From: Nitrospina sp.
GTDB taxonomy: Bacteria > Nitrospinota > Nitrospinia > Nitrospinales > VA-1
Direction: 5' to 3'
Assembly: GCA_018653085.1 (NCBI GenBank)
Contig: JABIAY010000050.1
Location: 1-46,036, forward strand
Length of the DNA stretch: 46,036 nucleotides
Below, in pieces: positions 24,037-33,506 of the stretch (positions are counted from its first letter, which is position 1; each line of letters starts with the position of its first letter). Below the pieces are notes generated by a model. It was given only the letters and a program-made list of their open reading frames with translations. It made no database searches and was not told the DNA's origin. Made by a program: the position numbers and the translations under genes.

Positions 24037-26132
24037 ACCTTAATTTTTCCTCCCCACTATTCTTGTATGGCCTGCTCGGAATTACCATTCCTGTCCTGAT
24101 CCACCTTTTAACTCGAAGGCAACAAAAGCATATTCGGTTTTCAGCAGTCTATCTGCTTGCGCAATCGCAAAAACGCTCGATCAAAAAATCCCGACCCAAC
24201 AGATTGTTACTGCTTTTAGCCCGTTGCCTCGCCATCATTTTGTTCAGCCTTGCCCTGGCCGATCCTTTTTTTTCTTTCAAACAATCAGAGGCATTTCCTT
24301 CTCCCACTTCCATCGTATTTATTCTGGACGACTCCTACAGTATGGGAACGCAGGCCGACAAGGAAACGCTTTTTGATCACGCGCTGGAATTCGTTGTTGA
24401 GGGAATCGCGCGGGCTCCCGAAAAAAGTGAATACAGCCTGGTTCTTGCCTCTTCTCCTGCACGTATTGAACAGGACTGGACCTCAGATAAAACTGTTTTT
24501 GAAAAAATACTGAAAGCACAGTCTGTCTCCTTCCGCACAACCCATATCGGACATGCTGTTGAGCAGTCCATCAAACTGCTTGACTCTGCAAAGCAGGAAA
24601 AAAAGAAAATTTTCCTGCTTACCGATCTCGATAAAAATGGCTGGAAGGAAAAAGCATTTGCAAAAGTCACGGCACCCTACCCGGTTAAGGTGCTGAATTT
24701 TTCGAGCCTTCAGTCTGATGACAATAAGGGAATGGTCAAAAACGTCCAGATATCCCAGGAGTTTCTCACCCAAAGTCGTTTACTAAGAGTAAAAGCAGAG
24801 ATTAGAAATTTTTCCAACACCTTGAGCAGAAGACCGCTCTCTCTTTTTCTCGAAGGAAAAATTGTAAAGGAAGAACTCCTCGATATTCCGCCTGGGCAAA
24901 CTCTTGCCCACGAATTTTCTTACCCTTTAAGGAGAAACCAGCCTCTTGATGGGAAAGTGCATATCTCGGACGATTCGTTGACGACAGATAATTCCAGATA
25001 TTTTTCTTTTCATCCCAGTCAGAACATCAAAGTTCTGGTGGTCGATGGGGACCCGGAGACCATTTCACATCAAAGCGAATCTTTTTATCTTGAGCGGGCC
25101 CTCAATCCTTTTTCGGTATCTCTGTCGCATATCGACCCTACCATTTCCACACTTGCTGAACTTCCATTGCGAAACCTGTCCGATTTTTCAGTCGTCATTC
25201 TGGCGAACGTGCGTGAACTCTCCCCGGGCTATGAACTGGAGCTTGAGAAATTCGTTTTAAATGGTGGTGCCCTGTTGTTTGGAATGGGGGATCAGGTAGA
25301 CCCAAAATATTTCAACGAACGTTTAGGAAACCTCTTGCCTGTCAAACTGGACTCTCAGCATCAAGTCAAAGAGGGGGCACACCTGTTGCTAAAAAACAAC
25401 TCACACCCGGTGATGAAGGTTTTCTCTCCCAAGGAACTGGAGGAGATGCGGGAAATCAATTTTTATTCCATGTATACCATTCAGGCAAGGGAAGATAAAA
25501 TATTCAAGGTGGGAACCTGGTTTTCAAATCAGAGTCCCGCAGTGATTGAGTCGAGTGTGGGAAAAGGTATTGTTGTACTATTTTTGAGTTCCCTGGATAG
25601 AGATTGGAATGATTTTCCGATTCAACCGACTTTTTTACCCTGGATTCAGCGATGGACCCAGTATTCTGCCAGGGGACTGGATAGTATTTTCCGGCAGAGT
25701 TTGCTGGTGGGAGAATCTTTTCGTCAAAACGCATCGAGCACGGATAACAACTGGATAGTTCGCGCACCAGATGGGACCTTACACATTTTGGAAAACGAAG
25801 TCTTCAGCAATACCTTCCAGCCGGGGATTTACCATCTTTTTTCTTTACCTTCCAGCGAAACAAGAATACAGAAAACACTGAAAAAAATTCCCAAGGATGC
25901 GGAACCAGCAGGAACCTTCACTGTTAATATTGATGTTCAGGAGTCAGAGACGGGGAAGATATCCCAAAAAGAAATCGAGGGTTTTCTTGAGGGTATGAAA
26001 ATAGAAATTCAGAAGCCGCACTCCCAAACAACCACACCTCAAACCTCCGATGGCATACCTCTGGCCACCCCTTTTCTTTTAATGGTTGCGGGAATGTTTC
26101 TTATTGAAGGATGGATGGTTAGAAAAGAATAA
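24033..26132 (+). CDS. BatA-like membrane protein with vWA and GATase-like domains
   Basis: 699 residues. The N-terminal aerotolerance-regulator domain has two membrane spans (FLYGLLGITIPVLIHLLTRR, LLLLLARCLAIILFSLALADP). A vWA domain follows with MIDAS DDSYSMG at about 98-104. The middle region (about 330-560) resembles a glutamine-amidotransferase-like fold without an obvious catalytic Cys triad. A last span (PFLLMVAGMFLIEGWMV) sits at the C-terminus. It is an inner-membrane protein with a large periplasmic or cytoplasmic loop that partners with the DUF58 protein encoded just upstream. Function in the family is poorly known. Confidence 0.85.
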   Translation: MNLNFSSPLFLYGLLGITIPVLIHLLTRRQQKHIRFSAVYLLAQSQKRSIKKSRPNRLLLLLARCLAIILFSLALADPFFSFKQSEAFPSPTSIVFILDDSYSMGTQADKETLFDHALEFVVEGIARAPEKSEYSLVLASSPARIEQDWTSDKTVFEKILKAQSVSFRTTHIGHAVEQSIKLLDSAKQEKKKIFLLTDLDKNGWKEKAFAKVTAPYPVKVLNFSSLQSDDNKGMVKNVQISQEFLTQSRLLRVKAEIRNFSNTLSRRPLSLFLEGKIVKEELLDIPPGQTLAHEFSYPLRRNQPLDGKVHISDDSLTTDNSRYFSFHPSQNIKVLVVDGDPETISHQSESFYLERALNPFSVSLSHIDPTISTLAELPLRNLSDFSVVILANVRELSPGYELELEKFVLNGGALLFGMGDQVDPKYFNERLGNLLPVKLDSQHQVKEGAHLLLKNNSHPVMKVFSPKELEEMREINFYSMYTIQAREDKIFKVGTWFSNQSPAVIESSVGKGIVVLFLSSLDRDWNDFPIQPTFLPWIQRWTQYSARGLDSIFRQSLLVGESFRQNASSTDNNWIVRAPDGTLHILENEVFSNTFQPGIYHLFSLPSSETRIQKTLKKIPKDAEPAGTFTVNIDVQESETGKISQKEIEGFLEGMKIEIQKPHSQTTTPQTSDGIPLATPFLLMVAGMFLIEGWMVRKE

Positions 26133-26138
26133 ACCGCT

Positions 26139-27158
26139 CTATTCTTCTCTCTTACGGTGCAGAAGTTTTCTGTTCGATAGGATCACTTGATGGTTTATTG
26201 CTTCCCCCATCATATTAAGGGGCAGAGAAGCACTGACCACCCGGGACTCCAAAGCCGTTTGCGGCATGGAAGGCACTGAAGATTTCCCGGAGCTTTCTAT
26301 AAAGACCGCCCCTCCCCCGGCTTTAATGGTTCCTGCGCCTCGGGCTCCATCACGGCCCATTCCTGACAAAATGACAGCAACACAAAACTCCCCAAATACC
26401 TCACTCGCACTCCCAAACAAAATATCTGCCGAAGGCCGCATAAAGTTTTCCTTTGGGCCCAGGTTCAACCCCAGTGATACAGGAGGAGGATTGACCACCA
26501 AGTGGTGATCGCTGGGGGCAAGGTAAATATGCCCCACTTCCGGTTGCAGGTTTTGTAATGCAACATGACACGGGAAACCGGTTTCCAGCCTAATCTGCTG
26601 GGCAAGGAGCTCCGTCATCCATTCAGGGCCATGTTGAACAACGAAATAAGAGGCCGGGCAATCTTTGCTGATGGAATTAAAAAGTTTGGGAATATTTAAC
26701 GGGCTTCCTGTACCAGCAGTGACCAAAACTCCAATAAAGGGCGGTAGGCCTTTAACCCGAACCGGCTTGATCACGCAGACCTCTGGCTCGGGCTGTGTGA
26801 ACCGGGCAAACCCATCGGATAAAACCTGAACCACATCTTCGGACTGGTAGGGCTTGATTAAAAATTCATCGGCACCAGCCTGAAGTATCTGCTGACGCGA
26901 GTCATCATCTCCGACAGCAGTAACCATCAGAATAAACGGAGCCGTTTCAACTTCAGCCCGGACCCTCTGAATCAAGGTCACTCCGTCCATTTCCGGCATC
27001 ATCCAATCGGTCAGGAGAGCATCAAACCGCCTCTCCCTCAACCGCTTGAGGGCTTCTTTACCATCACCCACCACTTCCACAGTATGAGCGTTTTTTCTGA
27101 GTATGCTTTCGAGGAGCCGGGCATTGTCCAGATCGTCTTCCGCTACTAGAATTTTCAT
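26139..27158 (-). CDS. CheY-CheB-like fusion, methylesterase catalytic Ser replaced by Gly
   Basis: 339 residues. Residues 1-120 are a receiver domain (VAEDDL, LLTDWMMPEMDG with phosphorylated Asp51, and the conserved Lys in FLIKPY). Residues about 140-330 are the CheB methylesterase fold. His176 (VVQHGP) and Asp270 (SGMGRDGARG) of the triad are present. The nucleophile position, normally Ser in GASTGGP, reads TAGTGSP with Gly149. CheB demethylates chemoreceptors; this copy probably cannot and may act as a phosphorylation-controlled binding protein. No chemoreceptor, cheA or cheR is adjacent. It converges with the BatA-like gene (stops 6 bp apart). Confidence 0.88.
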   Translation of the reverse strand: MKILVAEDDLDNARLLESILRKNAHTVEVVGDGKEALKRLRERRFDALLTDWMMPEMDGVTLIQRVRAEVETAPFILMVTAVGDDDSRQQILQAGADEFLIKPYQSEDVVQVLSDGFARFTQPEPEVCVIKPVRVKGLPPFIGVLVTAGTGSPLNIPKLFNSISKDCPASYFVVQHGPEWMTELLAQQIRLETGFPCHVALQNLQPEVGHIYLAPSDHHLVVNPPPVSLGLNLGPKENFMRPSADILFGSASEVFGEFCVAVILSGMGRDGARGAGTIKAGGGAVFIESSGKSSVPSMPQTALESRVVSASLPLNMMGEAINHQVILSNRKLLHRKREE

Positions 27159-27223
27159 CCGTTTCTCCCGATGAAAGAAACTCGCTGATTCCGTTTCTTT
27201 AGCACTCCAAATTCACCTTCTGA

Positions 27224-27229
27224 TATAAT
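27224..27229 (+). promoter_or_regulatory. -10 hexamer upstream of the TPR/FGE-like gene (candidate)
   Basis: A perfect TATAAT about 40 bp before ATG 27269. A matching -35 at 17-18 bp is not evident (AGCACT is poor). Called on the -10 and its position only. Confidence 0.4.
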
Positions 27230-27268
27230 GATCAATAACCTTTATAAGATCCTAAACAGCTACTTTTT

Positions 27269-29800
27269 ATGCCACCAAAAAGATTTATAAGCTTTTCTGT
27301 TCTTGTTTTCCTACTCACTCATATCCTACAGCCGATAAGCGCTTCTGGCAATCCCCCGTTTGTGGGGAATATAGAAACCCGGCTCCTGGAAATCAGGGAA
27401 GATAGTAACACCCAACCCGACCTTTTGGAAACCCTTCTAATGGTTTCAAAACACTGGAAACCTTCCCTGGATTTGGTCCCACTGGAAGAAAAAATCAAAA
27501 AACTTTTACATTCAGCCAGGCAAAAATTAAGCGGGCTGGACAGGCACGAGGACATAATCCGAGCCATCCGAACCACCATCCATGAGGAGGCAGGCTATCG
27601 TTACACCGATCAGGTAGATGAAAAAGGCGTTCCCATTAACCCCGAGGAACTTTTTCTCCATGGCCTGCTGGACACCCACAAAGGTTATTGCATGAACCTG
27701 TCCCTTTTGTATTTAATTCTTGGACAAAAACTTGGGATTCCCTTTTATGGTGTCGCGCTACCCAATCATTTTTTCGTCCGCTATGAACAAGAAGCCGTGC
27801 AGATAAATATCGAACCCACCGAACGGGGAGTTTCCTATCCCGACAGCTTCTATTGGCAACGATTTGGGACTTCAGCAAAAACAAAAAACCCCTATTTCAT
27901 GAAAAACCTGAATACCCGGCAAACCCTGGGTGCTTATTTTTCAAATGTCGGAATGGTTTATTATCAGAATCAGAAACCGGAAAGGGCCGTATTCTATCTG
28001 GGATTATCCACCGCCATCAACCCCCAGTCGATAGACGCGCAGAATAACCTGGCAAATATTTATTCAGAGCTAAAAAAACCGCAGGAAGCCATCAAACATT
28101 ATAAGCTAGCCTTAAAAGCCGATCCTGCAAACACATCCACCTTGTTCAACCTTGGCCTGGTGTTGCTGGGATCCGGCCAAGCCACCCAGGCGTTCAACAC
28201 GTTTCTGCAAATCACCCAAATGGACCCCGGGTTCAAACCAGCCCATAAAATGCTGATCAATATGTATATGCTGAACAATCGACTCATACCCGTTCTGTTG
28301 CACCTGAAAATTCTTGCCCGGATCGAACCGATGAATCTGCAAAACCATCTCAACGTTGCTGTAGCCTATAGAAAATTGGGACAGCACAAACTTGCCATTG
28401 AAACACTCAAAAATGTTCAAAGTCAATTCCCAGATACTCCGGAAATTCATGAAGGCCTTGCAGATATGTATTTTGAAATGGAAGATTTTCAGCACGCCAT
28501 CGTGCAATATCGGCTTGTCATAGACCAAGATGAGACCCGTCTGACCAGCTATATTCAACTTGGCTGGATCTATTATCGTCTCCATGATTTACCCATGGCT
28601 GAGGCCTGGACGCTTCGCGGGTTGAAAAAAGGAAAAGAGGTCGGACAACTGAAAGCCATGGCACAAATGAACCTGGGGTTTTATTCGCTCCTGCAAAAAA
28701 AATACAACCCGGCAAAAGAATGGTATGAAAAAGTTATTTTGGAGAATTCTGCGAAAACTATCGAGCTCATGATTCAGGATATCGAAGGAGTCCCCGCTGA
28801 TTATTCGCATAGAGCGGATTTACAGTTTTTTAAAGGATGGATTTATTTTAAATCCCGCCAACCCGAAAAGTCACGGCACAGTCTGCAAACCTATCTGCAG
28901 ATGGAAACCAACGGCCCTTTCAGTGAGGAAGCCAGAAGTATTTTACGAGCACTGCTTCCGACAAGCGGGAAAGCTGAAAAAATCCTTTCCCTAAGTAAAA
29001 TAAGCTCGACTGAAAAAGAAGAGAACATGGCCCTCATTCCCCCTGGATTTTTCATAATGGGGTCCAATAAATCTCTGGAGGATGAGTCTCCCGAGCATCG
29101 CGTTTATCTGGACTCCTACTGGATCGACAAATACGAGGTGTCCGCCGAGAAATTCGCTGAGTTTTTGAATACGATGGACAATGCAAAAGGATATTATCTC
29201 GACAACAAGTTTGGAACGCTTCACTATGACGGCCGCTTCCACCCTCGGCCCGGCCTGGAAAACTACCCCATCAACAATATCACCTGGAACGCGGCGAACG
29301 AGTATTGTAAATGGAAAGAAAAACGCCTGCCCACAGAAGCCGAGTGGGAAAAAGCCGCACGCGGTACCTCTGCCCAAACTTATCCCTGGGGCAACGGCCC
29401 GCCATCCGACACTCTGGCTCGCTATTTTCAGACCTGGACCAAGGAAGAAAAACACAAAGTCATGGTGCCGGTACAGGCCTTGACAGAAGGCCAAAGCCCT
29501 TATGGCCTACATAACATGGCCGGAAACGTTAAAGAATGGGTGGACGACTGGTATGATCGCGAGTATTATAGTGAACAATCAGAATATGCAAACCCCAGAG
29601 GACCCATTGGAGGGGAATTCAAAGCTGTTCGTGGCGGTTCATGGCGGGATATGAAAGGTTTTATTTACTCAACATTCCGCAATAATGGCAACCCGAGTAG
29701 CCGCATGGATGACTATGGATTTCGTTGCACTAAAAATGCCGCCCCGGTCTCCGGAGATAAAAAATTAACGAACCGGGTGGTACCCCCAAACAACGGATAA
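27269..29800 (+). CDS. transglutaminase-like / TPR / FGE-like fusion protein
   Basis: 843 residues with a signal peptide (about 1-26). Residues about 85-215 resemble the SirB1/transglutaminase-like fold with Cys141 (HKGYCMNLSLLYL) and His167 (LPNHFFVRY). Residues about 220-560 are tandem TPRs (AQNNLANIYSELKKPQEA, TLFNLGLVLLGSGQATQA). Residues about 585-830 are a formylglycine-generating-enzyme-like fold (MALIPPGFFIMGS, RLPTEAEWEKAARG, GLHNMAGNVKEWVDDWY, AVRGGSWRD, DYGFRC). The catalytic cysteine pair of true FGE (GGSWLC..YC) is absent. It is probably a periplasmic multi-domain protein; the order suggests peptide processing or binding, but the reaction is unknown. Confidence 0.88.
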   Translation: MPPKRFISFSVLVFLLTHILQPISASGNPPFVGNIETRLLEIREDSNTQPDLLETLLMVSKHWKPSLDLVPLEEKIKKLLHSARQKLSGLDRHEDIIRAIRTTIHEEAGYRYTDQVDEKGVPINPEELFLHGLLDTHKGYCMNLSLLYLILGQKLGIPFYGVALPNHFFVRYEQEAVQINIEPTERGVSYPDSFYWQRFGTSAKTKNPYFMKNLNTRQTLGAYFSNVGMVYYQNQKPERAVFYLGLSTAINPQSIDAQNNLANIYSELKKPQEAIKHYKLALKADPANTSTLFNLGLVLLGSGQATQAFNTFLQITQMDPGFKPAHKMLINMYMLNNRLIPVLLHLKILARIEPMNLQNHLNVAVAYRKLGQHKLAIETLKNVQSQFPDTPEIHEGLADMYFEMEDFQHAIVQYRLVIDQDETRLTSYIQLGWIYYRLHDLPMAEAWTLRGLKKGKEVGQLKAMAQMNLGFYSLLQKKYNPAKEWYEKVILENSAKTIELMIQDIEGVPADYSHRADLQFFKGWIYFKSRQPEKSRHSLQTYLQMETNGPFSEEARSILRALLPTSGKAEKILSLSKISSTEKEENMALIPPGFFIMGSNKSLEDESPEHRVYLDSYWIDKYEVSAEKFAEFLNTMDNAKGYYLDNKFGTLHYDGRFHPRPGLENYPINNITWNAANEYCKWKEKRLPTEAEWEKAARGTSAQTYPWGNGPPSDTLARYFQTWTKEEKHKVMVPVQALTEGQSPYGLHNMAGNVKEWVDDWYDREYYSEQSEYANPRGPIGGEFKAVRGGSWRDMKGFIYSTFRNNGNPSSRMDDYGFRCTKNAAPVSGDKKLTNRVVPPNNG

Positions 29801-29822
29801 CCCTCCCCTTTACCATAACGAC

Positions 29823-30092
29823 ATGATAGGCGCTATTGAAATACTGATTATCGCAGTGATCTTCGGGATCATTTACGGTCGCGATGCCATCGACAAGACA
29901 TTTCGCAAATCCGCCAATGAGGGCGTTGTGGAAAGTATGGCTGGCGACTTGAAAGAACTTTACGACAACGATCCAAAACGCATGGTCAAAGTAAGCGCGA
30001 TTATTGTCGGTGCTATCGCGTTTCTCGCCACCGGTGCTTACTGGGCGATCACCCGAACCGACTTCCTTAAAATGATCGGCCTCGATCAATAG
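29823..30092 (+). CDS. small two-span membrane protein
   Basis: 89 residues with two membrane helices (IEILIIAVIFGIIYG at about 5-20 and VSAIIVGAIAFLATGAYWAI at about 58-78) and a charged loop between them. No family recognised. It follows the TPR/FGE-like gene by 22 bp and may share its message. Its last 7 bases overlap the end of the convergent flavin reductase gene. Confidence 0.6.
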   Translation: MIGAIEILIIAVIFGIIYGRDAIDKTFRKSANEGVVESMAGDLKELYDNDPKRMVKVSAIIVGAIAFLATGAYWAITRTDFLKMIGLDQ

Positions 30093-30577
30093 TTAAACCC
30101 ATTATCCCGGACATGGATATAAGGGTCCCCCCCTTTAAGAGTTTTTCCTCCTACAATTTCGCCAACGTATAGAACATGGTCGCCGGACTGCATCGACTGA
30201 ACCACTTCACATTCCAGATAAGACACCGCGTCACTTAAAATACGAATACCCTCCAGTCCTTTACGGGTCTTTACGCCCTTGAAAATATCTTCCGGGGGGC
30301 GGCTGAAATGTTTTAAAAGGGCCGTGTCATCCTTAGGCAAAACATTTACGATGAAAGCCCCTGCCCCTTCGACCAGAAGTCGCGCGGCGCGCAGGGTTCC
30401 TAAAGCTATGGTTACAGCAGGAGGATCGAACGAACACTGATTGACCCAGCTTGCCAGAACCGCATCTTCTTTATCTTCACATTTAGCGGTAACGACAAAG
30501 AGGCCACTGGCAATCCGGCCCAACGCCTTACCCACTTGTTTCTTATTTTTCACAACATTCTCCTCTCTCCCGAACAT
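30086..30577 (-). CDS. flavin reductase-like FMN-binding protein
   Basis: 163 residues of the DIM6/NTAB flavin reductase family: GKALGRIASGLFVVTA, VLASWVNQCSFDPPAVTIAL, GAFIVNVLP and the C-terminal GDHVLYVGEIVGGK. Members bind FMN and either reduce free flavin for a monooxygenase or act as flavoprotein oxidoreductases. No partner oxygenase or rubredoxin is adjacent, so the electron route is unknown. The ATG at 30577 has only a GAGGAG-like stretch near it. Cytoplasmic; no signal peptide. Confidence 0.85.
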   Translation of the reverse strand: MFGREENVVKNKKQVGKALGRIASGLFVVTAKCEDKEDAVLASWVNQCSFDPPAVTIALGTLRAARLLVEGAGAFIVNVLPKDDTALLKHFSRPPEDIFKGVKTRKGLEGIRILSDAVSYLECEVVQSMQSGDHVLYVGEIVGGKTLKGGDPYIHVRDNGFNY

Positions 30578-30611
30578 AGCAGGAGTGCATAAAAATTTTC
30601 AGTAATAACCC

Positions 30612-30989
30612 TCAAGGGGTTTTTTGTGTTTTTAAAATTTTATTAAACCCAGACAACGCTTTTATCAGACTGGAAACAGAAAGCACAGCCTGTGAAACCA
30701 GAATTTCCCCAATGAAATTGGTTGGGTTATTCTGCGCAAGCACCAGTTCGGCCACCTGCGAATCCGTTAATAAATCCAAACCTACGGCAATATCTCCAAA
30801 CCTCTTACCCTTTTGACTCGTCTCGTTTTGACTCGTCAATATTTGAAAAATACCTTTTCGAGAAACCCACCCTCTTTCCATTGCCAATTGGCCCAATGTC
30901 GGCCTAAGGGTTTGTTGCTCCCGCAAAGCATTTTCCAGCTCTTCAGCGGTTACAAATTCATTGTCTAATAGATAGGTGGAAAAATGCAT
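30612..30989 (-). CDS. GspE/PilB N-terminal-domain-like small protein
   Basis: 125 residues. Two similar halves, FVTAEELENALREQQTLRPTLGQLAMERGWVS and LLTDSQVAELVLAQNNPTNFIGEILVSQAVLS, resemble the MshEN/GspE N-terminal helical repeats. In pilus and secretion ATPases these bind c-di-GMP or partner subunits. No ATPase domain is attached. It lies 18 bp downstream of the CHASE2 cyclase gene on the same strand, so it is likely co-expressed and may link nucleotide signalling to another machine (inference). Confidence 0.6.
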   Translation of the reverse strand: MHFSTYLLDNEFVTAEELENALREQQTLRPTLGQLAMERGWVSRKGIFQILTSQNETSQKGKRFGDIAVGLDLLTDSQVAELVLAQNNPTNFIGEILVSQAVLSVSSLIKALSGFNKILKTQKTP

Positions 30990-31006
30990 TCTATTCTCTC
31001 ATCCGA

Positions 31007-33235
31007 CTATTTAACACCAAACGAAAACACCCCGTCCCAATCTTCTCTGGGTGGATGAATTTGAAAAGTTATGCAACGTTCAAAAAAGGTCAACGAAGGC
31101 CCATCACTTTCATCAAAAGCCAAAGCCTTTTCAAACCACTCTGCCGCCTCGTTCCATTTCCTGGCTCTATAAAGGCTATAACCTTTATTGTAACACTCCA
31201 GAACCTGTTCTTGATTCACATCAACGCCATCCTTTTTTGCCAGAAGCTCATATATTTTTACCGGTTCTGTTTTCCCAACAACACGAATAAGATCCAGCTC
31301 TCTCACTTCAACAAACTCTTCAACCTGTGCGTAAGTGAACCCGCTAATCATGGTTTCTGTCTTGTATTGTTTATTCACACCCTCCAACCGTGCGGCAAGG
31401 TTCACCGAATCGCCCATCATGGTGTAATCCATACGGGTCAGGGACCCCATATTTCCAACTACCGCAGGCCCTGTATTGATACCTATTCGCATAAACAGCT
31501 CCGACTTCCCTTCTTTTTTCCATCCTTCCCGAAGCTGGGCAAGTCGCTCCTGCATTTCCAGCGCAACCATACAGGTCCGCCGGGCATGGTCCTTGTGAGG
31601 AATGGGAGCTCCAAAAAAAGCTATGATGGCATCGCCTTCAAACTTATCTACCGTTCCCTCATATTTTTTGATGATATCTGTCATTTCTGTCAGGTAATCA
31701 TTAAGAAGATGAACCAAGTCTTCAGGCGACAACTTTTCTGAAATGGAAGAAAACCCGGCAACATCTGAAAAAAACGCAGTCAACTCTTTTCGTTCACCAC
31801 CTAACTTTAAAAGGCTGGGATTATCCACCAGTTGATTCACCACGGCAGGTGCCAGGTATTGACTGAACGCGCCCTTGATAAACCTTTTCTCTCGCTCCTC
31901 AAATCCAAATTTAAATACCGTAATTCCCGAATAGACAAAAATCTGCGTAAAAATGGGATAGATGGAATGGACCCACAATCCTTTTTGGGTGAACAGATAG
32001 TAATCCGCAACCAAATACCCGGCAATTCCAAACACCAGTATTGAAGCCATGGTATAAGCCTTGAAGTGATTCGAAACCCAACCTAGAAAAATGCCCGAAA
32101 CAAGGATGACCAACAGATCGAGAAGCAGTAGCCAATCCGGACGTAAAATGTAATCCTGCTGGATCAGGTTTTCGATAATATTGGCATGCACCTCGACCCC
32201 AGGATAAAGAGGACCATAAGGAGTCGTGTGAATATCATGGATGCCCGCCGCTGTGCCTCCAACCAGAACGATTTTGTTCTCCAGCTCTTTCTTCCCCACC
32301 TTTCCATCGAGCACATCCGATGCGGAGTAATGCGTGAAAGTGTAAGCAGGCCCAAAATAATTAACCAGAAAATCGCCAATCTCCGAAGTCGGAAACACAT
32401 TATCGCCCAGCTTCAAACCATCGATCCCGAACGGAGCAACGCGAACAGCCAGCGGAAGTTGCGTCGCCTCCCTGAGCACCTGCAGGCTCAATGGCGGAAA
32501 AAGATATTCCCCCAACTGCATGACCATCGGGACCCAACGCACCACCCCATCTACCTCAGGCACAAACGTAACAAAACCGGCGCTGTTCGCCGCGTTCACA
32601 AACTCCGGCAAACTGAGCCCAACCGATGCCATTGTTCGCAAATCAACCGGATTAGCCAGATCATCAAATCGTTGCACAATCGGGAACTGGGAAAAATCCA
32701 GCAACTCCATTTGTCCCGCAGTCAATTTTTCCGAAGTGTCCCCCGAACGGTCCTCTTCCGGATAAACAAAATAACTCAGCACCGTTCTTTCAGAACGCAG
32801 AATCGATTCGGCAAACAACCGGTCCGAGTCACCGACCTCCTGCATCCATTCGATAAAATTTTCTGAGTTGATACCGGAAAGATCTTTCTTCTTCGCCGCC
32901 TCTTTCACCGATGCAAAGGGAACATATCGGTCTTTTTCCGGAAAGAAAATATCAAATCCTATCACTGCCGCTCCTGCCTCGCTGACCTTGTCCGCCAGGT
33001 CAGCCATGAACGTTCGCGGCCACGGCCAGCGGCCTTTTTCTTTCAGGCTTTTTTCATCGACAGCGACAACGACAACCTGACCGGTGAGAGGCCTTTCGCC
33101 ACGGGAACGGATTTTAAAATCGTAACTTTTGAGTTCAAGAAGATGAAAAAAGGGAAGGTTGAGCGAATAGATATAAAGCGAGACCAGGGTCAAGGCGACC
33201 GCAACGGTAAAAGAATTTAACCAGTTTTTTTTCAT
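31007..33235 (-). CDS. CHASE2-domain class III adenylate cyclase
   Basis: 742 residues. A first membrane span (FTVAVALTLVSLYIYS) is followed by an extracytoplasmic CHASE2 sensor (VVVVAVDEKSLKEKGRWPWPR, AAVIGFDIFFPEKD). Three spans lie at about 365-450. The cyclase domain has metal-binding Asp in AFFSDVAGFS and FEGDAIIAFFG, the substrate-specifying Lys/Asp (VDKFEGDA, RMDYTMMGDS) and the transition-state VNLAARLEG, so it looks active and adenylate-type. A short TPR-like C-terminus follows (CYNKGYSLYRARKWNEAAEWFEKAL). CHASE2 cyclases are often found beside FecR and two-partner secretion genes, as here. Confidence 0.92.
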   Translation of the reverse strand: MKKNWLNSFTVAVALTLVSLYIYSLNLPFFHLLELKSYDFKIRSRGERPLTGQVVVVAVDEKSLKEKGRWPWPRTFMADLADKVSEAGAAVIGFDIFFPEKDRYVPFASVKEAAKKKDLSGINSENFIEWMQEVGDSDRLFAESILRSERTVLSYFVYPEEDRSGDTSEKLTAGQMELLDFSQFPIVQRFDDLANPVDLRTMASVGLSLPEFVNAANSAGFVTFVPEVDGVVRWVPMVMQLGEYLFPPLSLQVLREATQLPLAVRVAPFGIDGLKLGDNVFPTSEIGDFLVNYFGPAYTFTHYSASDVLDGKVGKKELENKIVLVGGTAAGIHDIHTTPYGPLYPGVEVHANIIENLIQQDYILRPDWLLLLDLLVILVSGIFLGWVSNHFKAYTMASILVFGIAGYLVADYYLFTQKGLWVHSIYPIFTQIFVYSGITVFKFGFEEREKRFIKGAFSQYLAPAVVNQLVDNPSLLKLGGERKELTAFFSDVAGFSSISEKLSPEDLVHLLNDYLTEMTDIIKKYEGTVDKFEGDAIIAFFGAPIPHKDHARRTCMVALEMQERLAQLREGWKKEGKSELFMRIGINTGPAVVGNMGSLTRMDYTMMGDSVNLAARLEGVNKQYKTETMISGFTYAQVEEFVEVRELDLIRVVGKTEPVKIYELLAKKDGVDVNQEQVLECYNKGYSLYRARKWNEAAEWFEKALAFDESDGPSLTFFERCITFQIHPPREDWDGVFSFGVK

Positions 33236-33329
33236 GCCACCCCGGCTGGCGAAGAATAATAACGGACTTATCTTAACCTAAAATAACCTGTAAGACACCC
33301 GGAGAAAAACTATAGCATAGAGAGGTTGT

Positions 33330-33446
33330 AAATCACCCCAGCCCCTTGTGGTATTCCCTTCCGAAGATTTCATGCCCGGAACGGGTACTTTGAAAAAGAG
33401 GGGTCCATTAAAGCTCCCCCTTCCACGAAGGGGGTTGGGGGGATTT
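33330..33446. repeat. long inverted repeat (CCCC-rich) between cyclase and tpsA
   Basis: The left arm AATCACCCCAGCCCCTTGTGG and the right arm CCACGAAGGGGGTTGGGG-GGATTT are nearly complementary over about 22 bp, with smaller inner repeats between (CTCCCCCTTCC, AAGAGGGGTCC). The layout resembles other dispersed palindromic elements in the window and may also slow transcription past tpsA. Confidence 0.6.
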
Positions 33447-33506
33447 GATTTTCTGCCTGAGTAAAAGGAAGGAATAGCACGGATACCGGCGGCCCGCCAG
33501 TCAGAA

